This document shows positions 16,940 through 25,233 of a DNA stretch of 64,000 bases, one piece after another. Within the stretch, counting starts at the first letter, position 1. Every line of letters starts with the position of its first letter. Position numbers and translations under genes: made by a program. Under the pieces are notes generated by a model. That model saw only the letters and a list, made by a program, of their open reading frames with translations, did no database searches and was not told where the DNA came from. Source of the DNA: Azospirillum sp. CAG:239 (GTDB lineage: Bacteria > Pseudomonadota > Alphaproteobacteria > RF32 > CAG-239); NCBI GenBank assembly GCA_000436375.1, contig FR885511.1, forward strand, positions 137,284 through 201,283. Reading direction: 5' to 3'.

Positions 16940-18262
16940 ATGGAAGACACCCTTTTTTCGTCACAGGTTAAACGGCCGCTTGCCGACCGTCTGCGTCCGC
17001 AGACTTTGGCCGAAGTCGTCGGGCAGGACCACATCGTGGGAGAAGACGCGCCGCTGGGCAGAATGGTAAAGTCCGGAAAAATATCTTCGTTTATTCTCTG
17101 GGGGCCGCCGGGCTGCGGAAAAACCACGATTGCGCGTCTGATTGCCGAAAACACCAATCTTTATTTTGAACAGATTTCGGCGGTTTTTTCCGGCGTGGCC
17201 GATTTGAAGCGGGTTTTTCAATATGCGCAGGACCGCCGGGCGACACAAGGGAAGGGCACGCTGTTGTTTGTCGACGAAATCCATCGTTTTAACAAGTCGC
17301 AGCAGGACGGTTTTCTCCCCTACGTGGAAGACGGCACGATTATTCTGGTCGGTGCCACTACCGAGAATCCTTCTTTTGAGCTGAATGCGGCGCTGTTGTC
17401 CAGATGCCAGGTGTTTGTGCTGAACCGTCTGGATGCCGACGCTTTCGAGCAGCTTTTGCAGCGCGCCGAAAGGGAAACCGGCCGCAGACTGCCGGTTGAC
17501 GAGGAAGCGCGCGCGTTTATGAAAGAGATTGCCGACGGCGACGGGCGCTATATTCTCAATCTCTGTGAAAGCGTGTTTGCCTATGCCAAGGAAGGAGAAA
17601 ACTTTGACAAGGACAGCATTCTGAAAATCGTGCGGTCGCGGGCACCCATATATGACAAGGGGCGCGACGGGCATTATAATCTGATTTCGGCCGTGCACAA
17701 ATCGCTGCGCGGTTCCGACGTAGACGCGGCCCTGTATTGGGCGGCGCGCATGATTGAGGCCGGTGAGGATCCCAAGTATCTGCTGCGGCGGCTGACCCGT
17801 TTCGCGGTTGAAGACGTTTCTCTGGCAGATCCGAACGCGGTAACGCAGGCGATTGCCTGCTGGGAAACTTATGAGCGGCTGGGTTCGCCGGAAGGCGATC
17901 TGGCGATTATGCAGCTGGTGGCTTATCTGGCGACGGCGCCGAAGTCGGTCGGCGTTTACAAGGCCATGTACAAGGCGCGGGAACTGGCGCGGAAAACCGG
18001 TTCGCTGATGCCGCCGAAAAACATTCTCAACGCGCCGACGAAACTGATGAAACAGCTTGGCTACAGCGAAGGTTACGAATATGATCCCGATTGTGAAGAC
18101 GGTTTTTCGGGCGCCAACTACTTTCCTGACGGCATGAACCGGGTTAAGATTTATTTTCCGGTTGACCGCGGTTTTGAACGCGAGATTAAAAAACGGGTCG
18201 AATATTTTGACAATCTGCGCCGCGAGAAGCAAAAGGCCAAAAAGAAAGAGGGGCAGGAATGA
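16940..18262 (+). CDS. rarA: Replication-associated recombination protein A
   Basis: RarA (MgsA) is an AAA+ ATPase acting at stalled replication forks, related to clamp-loader subunits and to eukaryotic WRNIP1. The start RPLADRLRPQTLAEVVGQDH is characteristic, Walker A is GPPGCGKTT at about residues 54-62, Walker B is LLFVDEIHRFNKSQQD near 108, and sensor 1 is GATTENPSFE. The C-terminal tetramerisation region includes KAMYKARELARKTG and the YEYDPDCEDGFSGANYFPDG segment. The ATG at 16940 is used because the family signature begins shortly after. Its stop overlaps the crcB start (ATGA). Confidence 0.96.
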   Translation: MEDTLFSSQVKRPLADRLRPQTLAEVVGQDHIVGEDAPLGRMVKSGKISSFILWGPPGCGKTTIARLIAENTNLYFEQISAVFSGVADLKRVFQYAQDRRATQGKGTLLFVDEIHRFNKSQQDGFLPYVEDGTIILVGATTENPSFELNAALLSRCQVFVLNRLDADAFEQLLQRAERETGRRLPVDEEARAFMKEIADGDGRYILNLCESVFAYAKEGENFDKDSILKIVRSRAPIYDKGRDGHYNLISAVHKSLRGSDVDAALYWAARMIEAGEDPKYLLRRLTRFAVEDVSLADPNAVTQAIACWETYERLGSPEGDLAIMQLVAYLATAPKSVGVYKAMYKARELARKTGSLMPPKNILNAPTKLMKQLGYSEGYEYDPDCEDGFSGANYFPDGMNRVKIYFPVDRGFEREIKKRVEYFDNLRREKQKAKKKEGQE

Positions 18263-18618
18263 GCGTGATTGCGGCAATTTTTGTCGGCGGCGGCATCGGG
18301 TCGGTGCTGAGGCATCTTCTGTCTTCGCGAATCGGCAACCACTGGGGAATTATGCTGGTCAATGTTCTCGGGGCGATGCTGATCGGCATGGCGTATGCGT
18401 ATTTTGCCGACCGAGCCAGTCTGCGTCCGGAAATCAGGGCTTTTATTATTACCGGTCTGTTGGGTGGTTTTACGACTTTTTCGACTTACATGCTTGATTT
18501 TAATCTGTTGCTCGGCAGTCGGCGGATTTATGAGGCGCTGTTTTATCTGCTGGGTTCGGTGGCGGTCGGAATTGCATTTTTGGTTGTCGGAATAAAAATC
18601 GCCAAAATGTGTTTTTAA
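18259..18618 (+). CDS. crcB: Fluoride channel CrcB/Fluc
   Basis: Fluc proteins are dual-topology dimeric channels that expel fluoride. The 119-aa protein has four hydrophobic segments and the family signatures GGGIGSVLRH near the N-terminus, NVLGAMLIG, and GGFTTFSTYM (residues 69-78), which holds the Phe-box and polar track. It overlaps rarA by four bases and is thus probably translated from the same mRNA. No fluoride riboswitch motif was seen in front of the operon. Confidence 0.95.
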   Translation: MSVIAAIFVGGGIGSVLRHLLSSRIGNHWGIMLVNVLGAMLIGMAYAYFADRASLRPEIRAFIITGLLGGFTTFSTYMLDFNLLLGSRRIYEALFYLLGSVAVGIAFLVVGIKIAKMCF

Positions 18619-18678
18619 GCTTTGTTGACAATTTTGTCCAACTGCTCTATCCTTATATCAAAAGCAAGGGAGAGCAAA

Positions 18679-19482
18679 ATGTTGGAATTGGCGGAAGACG
18701 AACAGCAGGCTTTTATCGAGGACAGCAAAAAAAGGGTTTTGGGCGGTTTGAAGGCCTCGAAACGACCGACGTTTACGTTGGTATTGGGCGCTCAGGGCGT
18801 CGGAAAGTCTTCGTTGACGGCGCGTTTTGAAAATGCGGCGGTCATTTCGCCGGACGCTTATGTTGCCGATTATTATGCCGCCGTCGGCATTGATCCGCGG
18901 GATAATCCGTATGACCTGGAAATCGGTGATTTTGCAATGAGAGTGACGCAGGAAATTTTGACCGAAGCGGTACGGCGGAAATATGACATCGTTTATGACG
19001 CGATGTCGATGTCCGACGCGGGCAGGCTGGTCGGCGGCGTGAAGTCGCTGGGATACGGCGTAGCGTTGAAAGCGGTTGTCAACGACATGTATGCCAGCGC
19101 CTTGAATGTCGAGGAACGTAAGCTCAGATATGACGAGGATTATACCGAATATGTGCGCGGGAAGGGCGCGTATCCGCAGGGAAACCCATTGGAGGTGGAC
19201 AGCGGCGATTCAATTATCCGATCAATGGAAATGATGGATTTTCTGGAAAAAGCCGACAAAAAAGGTGTTAAAATAGAAGTTTATCGGACCGGCGAAAAGG
19301 AACCGGCGTTTGTGACCGGGCAGGGCGGAGATTTTGCCGCTTTCGCCAAAACGGTTGCTGTCGGTGACAAAAGCGGGAACATGGAACGCTGTTGCAAACT
19401 GGTCAGAAAGGCGATAAACGCCGGCAAAGAAGATGCGGTTATGCGTCTGAAAAGACTGGAAAGCGAGTTGAGCAGCCGTTGA
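18679..19482 (+). CDS. Zeta-toxin-like P-loop kinase
   Basis: GAQGVGKSSL (about residues 36-45) is a Walker A loop, and the order of later elements matches zeta toxin/UNAG-kinase type proteins: ISPDAYVADYY (substrate-binding acidic loop), YDIVYDAMSMSD (strand with Asp), and NVEERKLRYDEDYTEYVRGK, where the Arg-rich lid helix is expected. Zeta toxins phosphorylate UDP-N-acetylglucosamine, but chromosomal relatives may have other targets. ATG 18679 follows AGGGAGAG. No epsilon-type antitoxin is recognisable; the next gene is a small helical protein of unknown role. Expression may follow rarA-crcB, since the gap is only 60 bp. Confidence 0.7.
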   Translation: MLELAEDEQQAFIEDSKKRVLGGLKASKRPTFTLVLGAQGVGKSSLTARFENAAVISPDAYVADYYAAVGIDPRDNPYDLEIGDFAMRVTQEILTEAVRRKYDIVYDAMSMSDAGRLVGGVKSLGYGVALKAVVNDMYASALNVEERKLRYDEDYTEYVRGKGAYPQGNPLEVDSGDSIIRSMEMMDFLEKADKKGVKIEVYRTGEKEPAFVTGQGGDFAAFAKTVAVGDKSGNMERCCKLVRKAINAGKEDAVMRLKRLESELSSR

Positions 19483-19579
19483 TGAAAAGTTTGAATTTAA
19501 GAATTTTGTTTATCATTAAAATTTGTGAAATATGAAAGAAAAAGCAAAGAAGGCTTTATTGAGGGCATCAGGAGCAGTT

Positions 19580-19819
19580 ATGCTGAGAGAATTTGCCAAG
19601 GCTCTGGCAGAAATGAAAACTGCCGAAATAAACGATCTGGCTGCCGTTTTGAAAGAAGAGTACGGGATTGTGCCGGCAAAGTTGGAAATAAAGGAAGCTG
19701 CAGAAAACGTTTCCATAACGAAAAGCCCGAAACAGGTTTTGAAAAAGCAACAAAACCGGGATTATTTTGTGCCGAGGAAAATGGGCAAGGTGTGTTTGAA
19801 ACCGAAAAAGAGGTTTTGA
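19580..19819 (+). CDS. Small helical protein, ribosomal L7/L12 N-domain-like
   Basis: The segment EMKTAEINDLAAVLKEEYGI resembles the N-terminal dimerisation helices of ribosomal protein bL12, whose usual form has a Leu-rich helix ending in a EEFGV-like turn. The remainder is basic and ends KPKKRF. ATG 19580 follows AGGAG at correct distance; an in-frame ATG at 19532 without a ribosome site would add 16 residues. The frame one base over (from 19525) gives an Arg/Cys-rich product without character and is rejected. It is followed by a good terminator. Function unknown; the resemblance to bL12 is weak. Confidence 0.55.
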   Translation: MLREFAKALAEMKTAEINDLAAVLKEEYGIVPAKLEIKEAAENVSITKSPKQVLKKQQNRDYFVPRKMGKVCLKPKKRF

Positions 19820-19830
19820 AATTGAGCGAG

Positions 19831-19868
19831 AAACTGCCGCGGATGGGAAAATCCGGGCAGTTTTTTTT
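19831..19868 (+). terminator. Rho-independent terminator
   Basis: AAACTGCC plus CGGAT pair with ATCCG plus GGCAGTTT around a GGGAAA loop, followed by eight T residues. It ends the rarA-to-small-protein transcript before rluC. Confidence 0.9.
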
Positions 19869-19925
19869 ATTCTAAATTAAGAAGTTTTGATATATACTGG
19901 CGCAAATTTGCGAAAGGAAACACAA

Positions 19926-20861
19926 ATGCCGGGCGTGAGCTTAATTAAGGTAAGAGAATCAGATGACGGAATGCGTCTGAACCGTTGGTTTTTGAAATAT
20001 TATCCCGGACTGCCGCTGGGACGGTTTCAAAAACTGTTGCGCACCAAGCAGATTAAGGTTGACGGCAAAAAAGCCGAGGCTAATCTGAAACTGGCGGCCG
20101 GGCAGGAAATCAGGGTGCCGCCGCTGGACGAGGAAAAGGCGGCGCCGCACCGCGAGACCGGCGTTTCGGTCAAAGACGCAGCTTTTATTCAGTCGCTGCT
20201 CCTTTATAAGGACGACAACATTCTGGTTTTAAATAAGCCTTCCGGTCTGGCAGTGCAAGGCGGGAGCAAGACAACCCGGCATGTCGACGGCATGCTGGAC
20301 GCGTTGACATTCGGAACGGAAGAACGGCCGAAACTGGTGCACCGGATTGACAAAGACACCAGCGGTCTGCTGGTTTTGGCGCGGAACCGAAAATATGCCG
20401 ACCTGCTGACCAGGGCATTTCGGGAACATACGCTGCCAAAAACGTATCTGGCGCTGACGGTCGGTTGTCCGAATCCGGAAGAGGGCGTTATTAAAGCGCC
20501 GCTGGAAAAGGCCGGCGAAAGAAGCCTGATTTCGGAAGGCGGCAAACCGGCCGTGACCGAATACAGGGTCTTGGACAGTGCTGCAGACCGTTTTGCCTTG
20601 GTGGAGGCCAGACCTTTGACGGGACGGACCCATCAGATTCGCGCACATTTGGAGTATCTGGGAATGCCGATTGCCGGCGATGACAGATATTTCGGCGGCG
20701 AGAGCCGGAAAAAATTTGCGATGATTGCAGATAAACTGCATCTGCACGCTTACAAAATCGACTTGTCGGTCATATATAATAAAAAACTTGTGCTCAGGGC
20801 GCCGCTTCCGGCTTATTTTAAAGCGGACCTGGAAGCGTTGGGAATTGGTTTTAAGGAGTAA
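19926..20861 (+). CDS. rluC: 23S rRNA pseudouridine synthase of the RluC/RluD family
   Basis: RluA-family enzymes isomerise uridines in 23S rRNA. An S4-like RNA-binding domain (GMRLNRWFLKYYPGLPLGRF, then TKQIKVDGKK) precedes the catalytic domain with HRIDKDTSGLLVLAR, whose Asp is the nucleophile, and RPLTGRTHQIRAHL. Length of 311 aa and the S4 domain fit RluC better than RluA. GAAAGGA precedes the ATG. asmA follows seven bases later. The choice between RluC and RluD cannot be settled by eye. Confidence 0.9.
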   Translation: MPGVSLIKVRESDDGMRLNRWFLKYYPGLPLGRFQKLLRTKQIKVDGKKAEANLKLAAGQEIRVPPLDEEKAAPHRETGVSVKDAAFIQSLLLYKDDNILVLNKPSGLAVQGGSKTTRHVDGMLDALTFGTEERPKLVHRIDKDTSGLLVLARNRKYADLLTRAFREHTLPKTYLALTVGCPNPEEGVIKAPLEKAGERSLISEGGKPAVTEYRVLDSAADRFALVEARPLTGRTHQIRAHLEYLGMPIAGDDRYFGGESRKKFAMIADKLHLHAYKIDLSVIYNKKLVLRAPLPAYFKADLEALGIGFKE

Positions 20862-20867
20862 TAACAA

Positions 20868-23051
20868 ATGAAAAGACTGGTTAAAATTCTGGGAACGGTA
20901 ATTTTCAGCCTGATTATCATTATTGCCATCGGCGGCTATCTGTTTGTGCGCAATTTTGACCTGAATCAGTACAAGTCTTATGTGGAGGATATTGTTGACA
21001 AGCAACTCGGGCGCAAACTTGCCATTAAGGGCAACGCGTCGGTAGGCATTTCGCTGATTCCGACGCTGGTTGTCGAAGATGTCGAGCTGGCAAACGCTCC
21101 GTGGGCCGCCCAGCCGCAAATGGTTAAAGTACAGCGTCTGGAAATTAAGCTCTCGCTGCTGCCGTTGCTGCATAAGCAGGTTGTGATTGACAATATTGAG
21201 CTGGTTCGGCCGGAAATTTATCTGGAAACGGCGGCTGACGGCAAAAACAACTGGGATTTCGGTACTTCGGCGCAAAAAGTTGACGTAAACGAGGTGCTGA
21301 AGCCGGACAACGCTTCCCTGACTCCGCAAAAGCAGGAGCTTATCCGCAAGGCGGAAAGTAAGACGGCTAATCCGGCCGCCGCGGTGCTGGCCGGTTTTGC
21401 CGCGAAAAACGTTTCGATTGCCGACGGTGTCGTTCAATATGCCGATGCAAAGTCGGGCAAGACGACAAAAGTTGTCATTAACGCCTTTAATCTTGAAGAA
21501 GAGAGCATGGACGACAATATTACGGCAGCTTTCGACGTTGTTTTCGACGGCCAGACGATCAAGGGCAAAACGGTTCTCGGCTCACTGAATACGCTTTTGG
21601 ACGGCGAAGCGCCGTATCCGTTCGACTTGAATGCGTCCGCCTATGGCATTAACCTGACGGCGCTGGGCACGGCTCGAGATTTGTTTGGGGAGCCGGTTTA
21701 TGCCGCCGACATTAACGTTTATAATCCGGCCGGAAATATGGGAGCACCGGAAACGACGCTGAAAGCTTCAATTACGGGAACGCTGAAAAACGTCGCGGCG
21801 GAAATCAAGACGCTCAATGTTGTTAACAATCTGATTACGGGTAAAGTCCGCGCCGACATTTCGGGTAAGGTTCCGAGCATAAATGCGACGCTTAACAGCG
21901 ATAAAATCAATTTGCAGAATTTTAATTCAAGCAGCAATTTTGCCTTTGAGCTGTCGTCAATAATCAGTGCGGCCGAAGCCAGTCCGCTGGTTCCTGACAC
22001 GGCGGTTCCGTATGACGTTATGAAACAGGTTAACGCCAAGCTGGATTTGAAAGTTAAAAAACTGGTTGTCAATCCCGGCATGAGTGCCGACAATGTTTCG
22101 GTCGGCGCCAATCTGCAAAACGGCGTGCTGAACGTGAACCCGCTGCAGCTGAATTTCGGCGGCGGCGACATTGCGGGAACGCTGACGGTCAATGCCAACA
22201 CAAAGTCTCTGAAACTGGACGTGACCAGTTCGAACATTTTGCTGCAGAATCTGCATCAGGAATTTCAGATTGCGGGTCCGGGAGATTTCGGTATTGTGTC
22301 GGGCGGCAATACGGACATTAAAATTACGCTGACGGCCGCCGGCAGCACCTATCGCCAGCTTGTTCAGTCGCTCAGCGGCCAGATAATCGGCATTGTCAAC
22401 GAATCGGTTATTCAGACCGGCAACGTTTCTTTCTTTACCGGAAATTTCATTTCTCAGCTTCTGAACGTGATGCCGTTTGTCAAGAACAGCAATAAGAAGA
22501 TGGAGCTTAACTGCGCGGTTGTCCGGGCGGATTTGGGCGGCGGTAAAGCGGTCTTTCCGAAGGGCATTGCCCTGCAGTCAAATCTGCTGAAACTGGTCAG
22601 CAACGGCAGCGTGAATCTGATTAACGACAAAATTGATTTCGACGTTCGTCCTTTTTCGGGCAAAATTGTCGATACCAATGCGGTTCAGGCGCTGTCGTCC
22701 TTTATCAAGGTTAAGGGAACGATAGAAGACCCGAAAATTGCCCTTGACGACAAAGCGGCGCTCAAGTCGGTGGTCGGCGTGGCTCTAACCGGTCCGGCTT
22801 ACTTGGGCTCCAAGCTGGTTGACGCCGATCCGGCGCCGTGTTATACCGCTTTGCAAGGAACCCCTTATCAGAATAAGTTTCCGGCACCGACGGCCGCCGA
22901 AAAGGCCGCGACCGACGTTTATAACGGTGCGGGCGATGCCGTCGACGACAGCGTCAAGGCCGTAAAAGATACGGTTAAAGGAACCGCCAAGGGACTGGAA
23001 GATACGGCCAAGGGCATTCTCAACATGTTTAAGCAGCCAAAAGGAAAATAA
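20868..23051 (+). CDS. asmA: AsmA family envelope protein
   Basis: AsmA-like proteins are anchored in the inner membrane by one N-terminal helix and extend a beta-rich groove through the periplasm; members are linked to phospholipid transport to the outer membrane. Here the anchor is at residues 7-27 and is followed by LDxxxYKxYVEDIVDKQLGRKL, the typical first block, and IPTLVVEDVELANAPW. The C-terminal AsmA_2-like section contains VRADLGGGKAVFPKGIALQS and DKIDFDVRPFSG. A Lys/Ala/Thr-rich helical tail (VKAVKDTVKGTAKGLEDTAK) follows. Length is 727 aa. It is probably co-transcribed with rluC and the downstream ATP12-like gene. Confidence 0.9.
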   Translation: MKRLVKILGTVIFSLIIIIAIGGYLFVRNFDLNQYKSYVEDIVDKQLGRKLAIKGNASVGISLIPTLVVEDVELANAPWAAQPQMVKVQRLEIKLSLLPLLHKQVVIDNIELVRPEIYLETAADGKNNWDFGTSAQKVDVNEVLKPDNASLTPQKQELIRKAESKTANPAAAVLAGFAAKNVSIADGVVQYADAKSGKTTKVVINAFNLEEESMDDNITAAFDVVFDGQTIKGKTVLGSLNTLLDGEAPYPFDLNASAYGINLTALGTARDLFGEPVYAADINVYNPAGNMGAPETTLKASITGTLKNVAAEIKTLNVVNNLITGKVRADISGKVPSINATLNSDKINLQNFNSSSNFAFELSSIISAAEASPLVPDTAVPYDVMKQVNAKLDLKVKKLVVNPGMSADNVSVGANLQNGVLNVNPLQLNFGGGDIAGTLTVNANTKSLKLDVTSSNILLQNLHQEFQIAGPGDFGIVSGGNTDIKITLTAAGSTYRQLVQSLSGQIIGIVNESVIQTGNVSFFTGNFISQLLNVMPFVKNSNKKMELNCAVVRADLGGGKAVFPKGIALQSNLLKLVSNGSVNLINDKIDFDVRPFSGKIVDTNAVQALSSFIKVKGTIEDPKIALDDKAALKSVVGVALTGPAYLGSKLVDADPAPCYTALQGTPYQNKFPAPTAAEKAATDVYNGAGDAVDDSVKAVKDTVKGTAKGLEDTAKGILNMFKQPKGK

Positions 23052-23056
23052 GAACG

Positions 23057-23563
23057 ATGCAGAACTATCTTGAAGAGGCGCAAAGGGAAATTGCAAAAAA
23101 CCGCGGCGAGGTTATTGACCGGCTGGTAAGGTATTCACTGACCGACATGCTGTTGTTCTGGGGACAGGAAAAAGACCTGATTGAGCGGCAGACCGAAGCC
23201 TGGGGGCCGATTTTGAAGTGGGCCAGGGAGGAGCTTGACGCCAAATTCGTTACCACGCAGAGCCTTGACGTTCCCGAAGAAAACCGGACTTCCGGCTATC
23301 GGCTGAAGCAGTTTATGGAAACGCTTTCCGACCGGGAACTGACAGCCTTTTATGCCGCGGCGCTGAAAATGCGTTCGGTGCTTTTGGCCGCGGCGCTGGT
23401 CAAAGGAAAAATAAATTCCGAAGAAGCTTTTCGCGCCGCCTTTCTGGACGAATTGTGGCAGGCTGAAACCTGGGGCGCTGACGAAGAGGCCGAAAACCGA
23501 CGACAGATGATTAAAAACGAAATTTGCGAAATAGAGAAGTTTTTGCATAGTTCCGATGAATGA
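23057..23563 (+). CDS. ATP12-like F1-ATPase assembly chaperone, short form
   Basis: ATP12 binds the alpha subunit of F1-ATPase before hexamer assembly and is shared by alphaproteobacteria and mitochondria. The C-terminal signature is clear: WGPILKWAREELDA at about residue 48, then ALKMRSVLLAAALVKGKINSEEAF and FLDELWQAETWGADEEAENR. The usual N-terminal part of roughly 70 residues is absent: the protein is 168 aa rather than about 230-250, starting close to the helical bundle. ATG 23057 follows asmA by five bases, leaving no space for a longer frame. Whether the short form works alone is unknown. Confidence 0.85.
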   Translation: MQNYLEEAQREIAKNRGEVIDRLVRYSLTDMLLFWGQEKDLIERQTEAWGPILKWAREELDAKFVTTQSLDVPEENRTSGYRLKQFMETLSDRELTAFYAAALKMRSVLLAAALVKGKINSEEAFRAAFLDELWQAETWGADEEAENRRQMIKNEICEIEKFLHSSDE

Positions 23564-23569
23564 AAACCG

Positions 23570-23857
23570 ATGGACAAAGAAGTTTATTTGAAAATAGACG
23601 GCCGCGTTCAGGGTATCGGGTTTCGGGCCTGGGCAGTGCGCACGGCGCGGGAACTCGGCGTTTCCGGATGGGTGCGCAATGTCGACGACGGCACGGTGGA
23701 AATCCGTATGAAAGGCGCGGAAGAACAGATAGACGAGATGATTAAGCGGACCTACCGCGGGCCGTCGCTGGCAAGAGTTGACGAAGTCCGTTTTCTGACG
23801 CGGCCGCCGAGTTATTTTCTGCCCGAAGTGATGCCCGGCATTTTTACCCGCATATAG
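23570..23857 (+). CDS. acyP: Acylphosphatase
   Basis: A small alpha/beta enzyme that hydrolyses acyl phosphates such as carbamoyl phosphate or 1,3-bisphosphoglycerate. The signature GRVQGIGFRAW places the phosphate-binding Arg at residue 19, and the catalytic Asn is N37 in SGWVRNVDDGTVEI. At 95 aa it is family length. It starts seven bases after the ATP12-like gene and probably shares its mRNA. The C-terminus PPSYFLPEVMPGIFTRI departs from the usual short final strand. Confidence 0.93.
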   Translation: MDKEVYLKIDGRVQGIGFRAWAVRTARELGVSGWVRNVDDGTVEIRMKGAEEQIDEMIKRTYRGPSLARVDEVRFLTRPPSYFLPEVMPGIFTRI

Positions 23858-23942
23858 CCGATTTGGCTAACGGCTGCGGCTCTTGTTTTCGGTTGTCCAG
23901 AGCATATCTCCTAGACGGGAAATTATTTTAGGAGATTTGAAA

Positions 23943-24242
23943 ATGCAAGTAGAGAAGACCAAGGAAAATCTGAAAAAGTGTATCTGTATGGACTGTCCGT
24001 CTTACACGATGGGCTGCAAAATCCGTTCCATACCGGAAAACCTGTTTAAGCTGGCCGAAGATCTGGAAAAGGTCGATCATTATGAAAAGATGTTCTGCGC
24101 TTTCAGCAAGAGCGAGTGCATTAAGGAAGACAAAGGCTGCATTTGTCCGGAATGCGAAATACATAAAATGTATGATTTGAACCGTGAGGATTACTGCATT
24201 GTTTCCGGCGGCATTCCCGAATACGGAAAAAATCCGAATTAG
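23943..24242 (+). CDS. DUF2769-type Cys-rich protein
   Basis: This 99-residue protein carries at least eleven Cys in paired arrangements: CICMDCPSY, MGCK, MFCAFSKSECIKEDKGCICPECEI and DYCIV. The pattern CIC-x-x-CPxY with a later CICPEC is that of DUF2769 proteins, whose function is not established; metal or Fe-S binding is an inference from the Cys spacing. AGGAG at 23930-23934 supports the ATG at 23943. It begins a short same-strand group with two helical-repeat proteins. Confidence 0.8.
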   Translation: MQVEKTKENLKKCICMDCPSYTMGCKIRSIPENLFKLAEDLEKVDHYEKMFCAFSKSECIKEDKGCICPECEIHKMYDLNREDYCIVSGGIPEYGKNPN

Positions 24243-24257
24243 GCCGGGAGAGCCGAT

Positions 24258-25157
24258 ATGTTCGGACAGCGTCTTAACTTTTTCAGGCGGAGCGGCCGAC
24301 GGGGCGACATCCTCCGCGTTTACCGGGGTGCCTTTGACGAGGCGGCCGAAAGCGGAAATCCGGATGTGAAAATCCGTGCGTTCAGCCAGGTGGTCGACTT
24401 CTGCGCTTCGTCTGGTTTGTGCCGTACTGACGACAGCATTAAGCGCAACAAGGTAATGTACTGGACATATAATAACCTCGGTGACGCCTGGGTGGCCAAA
24501 ACCTATCAGAATCCGTCCGAAAAGAACGACGCGCTGCGCAAGGCCGTCGGCTGTTACCGCGAGGCTGTGAACGTTGCCCGCGATGAAGCGGAAAAGATAA
24601 ATTCGCTGCAGCGAATCGCCGCCATATACAAACAGATCGGTGATGTCGGAAATCTCAATAAAACGAGGGAAGCGATTGTGCATTCGCTTGGCGACGAATA
24701 TAAGAGGCTGGGATATATGCGTCTGGCGCAGAATAACCGGGAAAATCCGAAAACCGCCGAGTGGCTTGAAAAGGCTTTGGCCTATGTGACCAGAGAAGAG
24801 GTTTCGTTTCTGGGCAAGTGTCAGAATACGCTTTCCATCTGCAAAATGCTGGCTCAAAGTTACAAAGATGCCGGCGACAAGGCAAATGCCCGGCGGATAG
24901 GACGGCTGTTGCACAAGACGGCGCGGCTGACCATTCAGGCTATGGAGGATAAGACAACAGCGGAAAAGAGCCGGGAAAAACAATTGGAATGGTACGGAAA
25001 AATGCTGGAGGTCGCTTTGGTTTACGGGAAAGGCGACCGCCGGCTGAAAAAGCAGACGGCCGGGCGGATTGTCGGCCTGCTGGAAGAAGGGGAGCGTATT
25101 ACTTCCGACGGAATGTCGTATGGGCGTGACGGGCTGAAAAAAATGCTTTCTGTCTGA
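24258..25157 (+). CDS. Helical-repeat (TPR-like) protein, 299 aa
   Basis: The protein consists of consecutive helix pairs with TPR-like features: ALRKAVGCYREAVNVARDEA, NSLQRIAAIYKQIGDVGN, WLEKALAYVTREEV and MLAQSYKDAGDKANARRIG. A helical-repeat scaffold without catalytic residues is likely. The basic start (MFGQRLNFFRRSGRRGD) could touch membrane lipids or nucleic acid, though this is speculative. GGGAGAG precedes the ATG. It shares style with the next gene, so the pair may have arisen together or act together. Confidence 0.72.
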   Translation: MFGQRLNFFRRSGRRGDILRVYRGAFDEAAESGNPDVKIRAFSQVVDFCASSGLCRTDDSIKRNKVMYWTYNNLGDAWVAKTYQNPSEKNDALRKAVGCYREAVNVARDEAEKINSLQRIAAIYKQIGDVGNLNKTREAIVHSLGDEYKRLGYMRLAQNNRENPKTAEWLEKALAYVTREEVSFLGKCQNTLSICKMLAQSYKDAGDKANARRIGRLLHKTARLTIQAMEDKTTAEKSREKQLEWYGKMLEVALVYGKGDRRLKKQTAGRIVGLLEEGERITSDGMSYGRDGLKKMLSV

Positions 25158-25233
25158 GAGAGGTTTTTAATTGTGGACAGAAGGATTTTTGCGATGTAGG
25201 ATTTTTATTATTGAACAATGTGGGGGAAAAGTG

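Noticed and set aside
18200-18262. A fluoride riboswitch in front of crcB
   Set aside because: crcB starts inside the 3' end of rarA, with no leader sequence where a riboswitch could sit.
16961-18277. A 438-residue minus-strand frame opposite rarA
   Set aside because: Antisense shadow; rarA has complete AAA+ motifs on the plus strand.
19525-19875. A 116-residue frame overlapping the small bL12-like gene
   Set aside because: It lacks a ribosome site, has an erratic Arg/Cys/Gly content, and runs into the terminator stem; the other frame is better supported.
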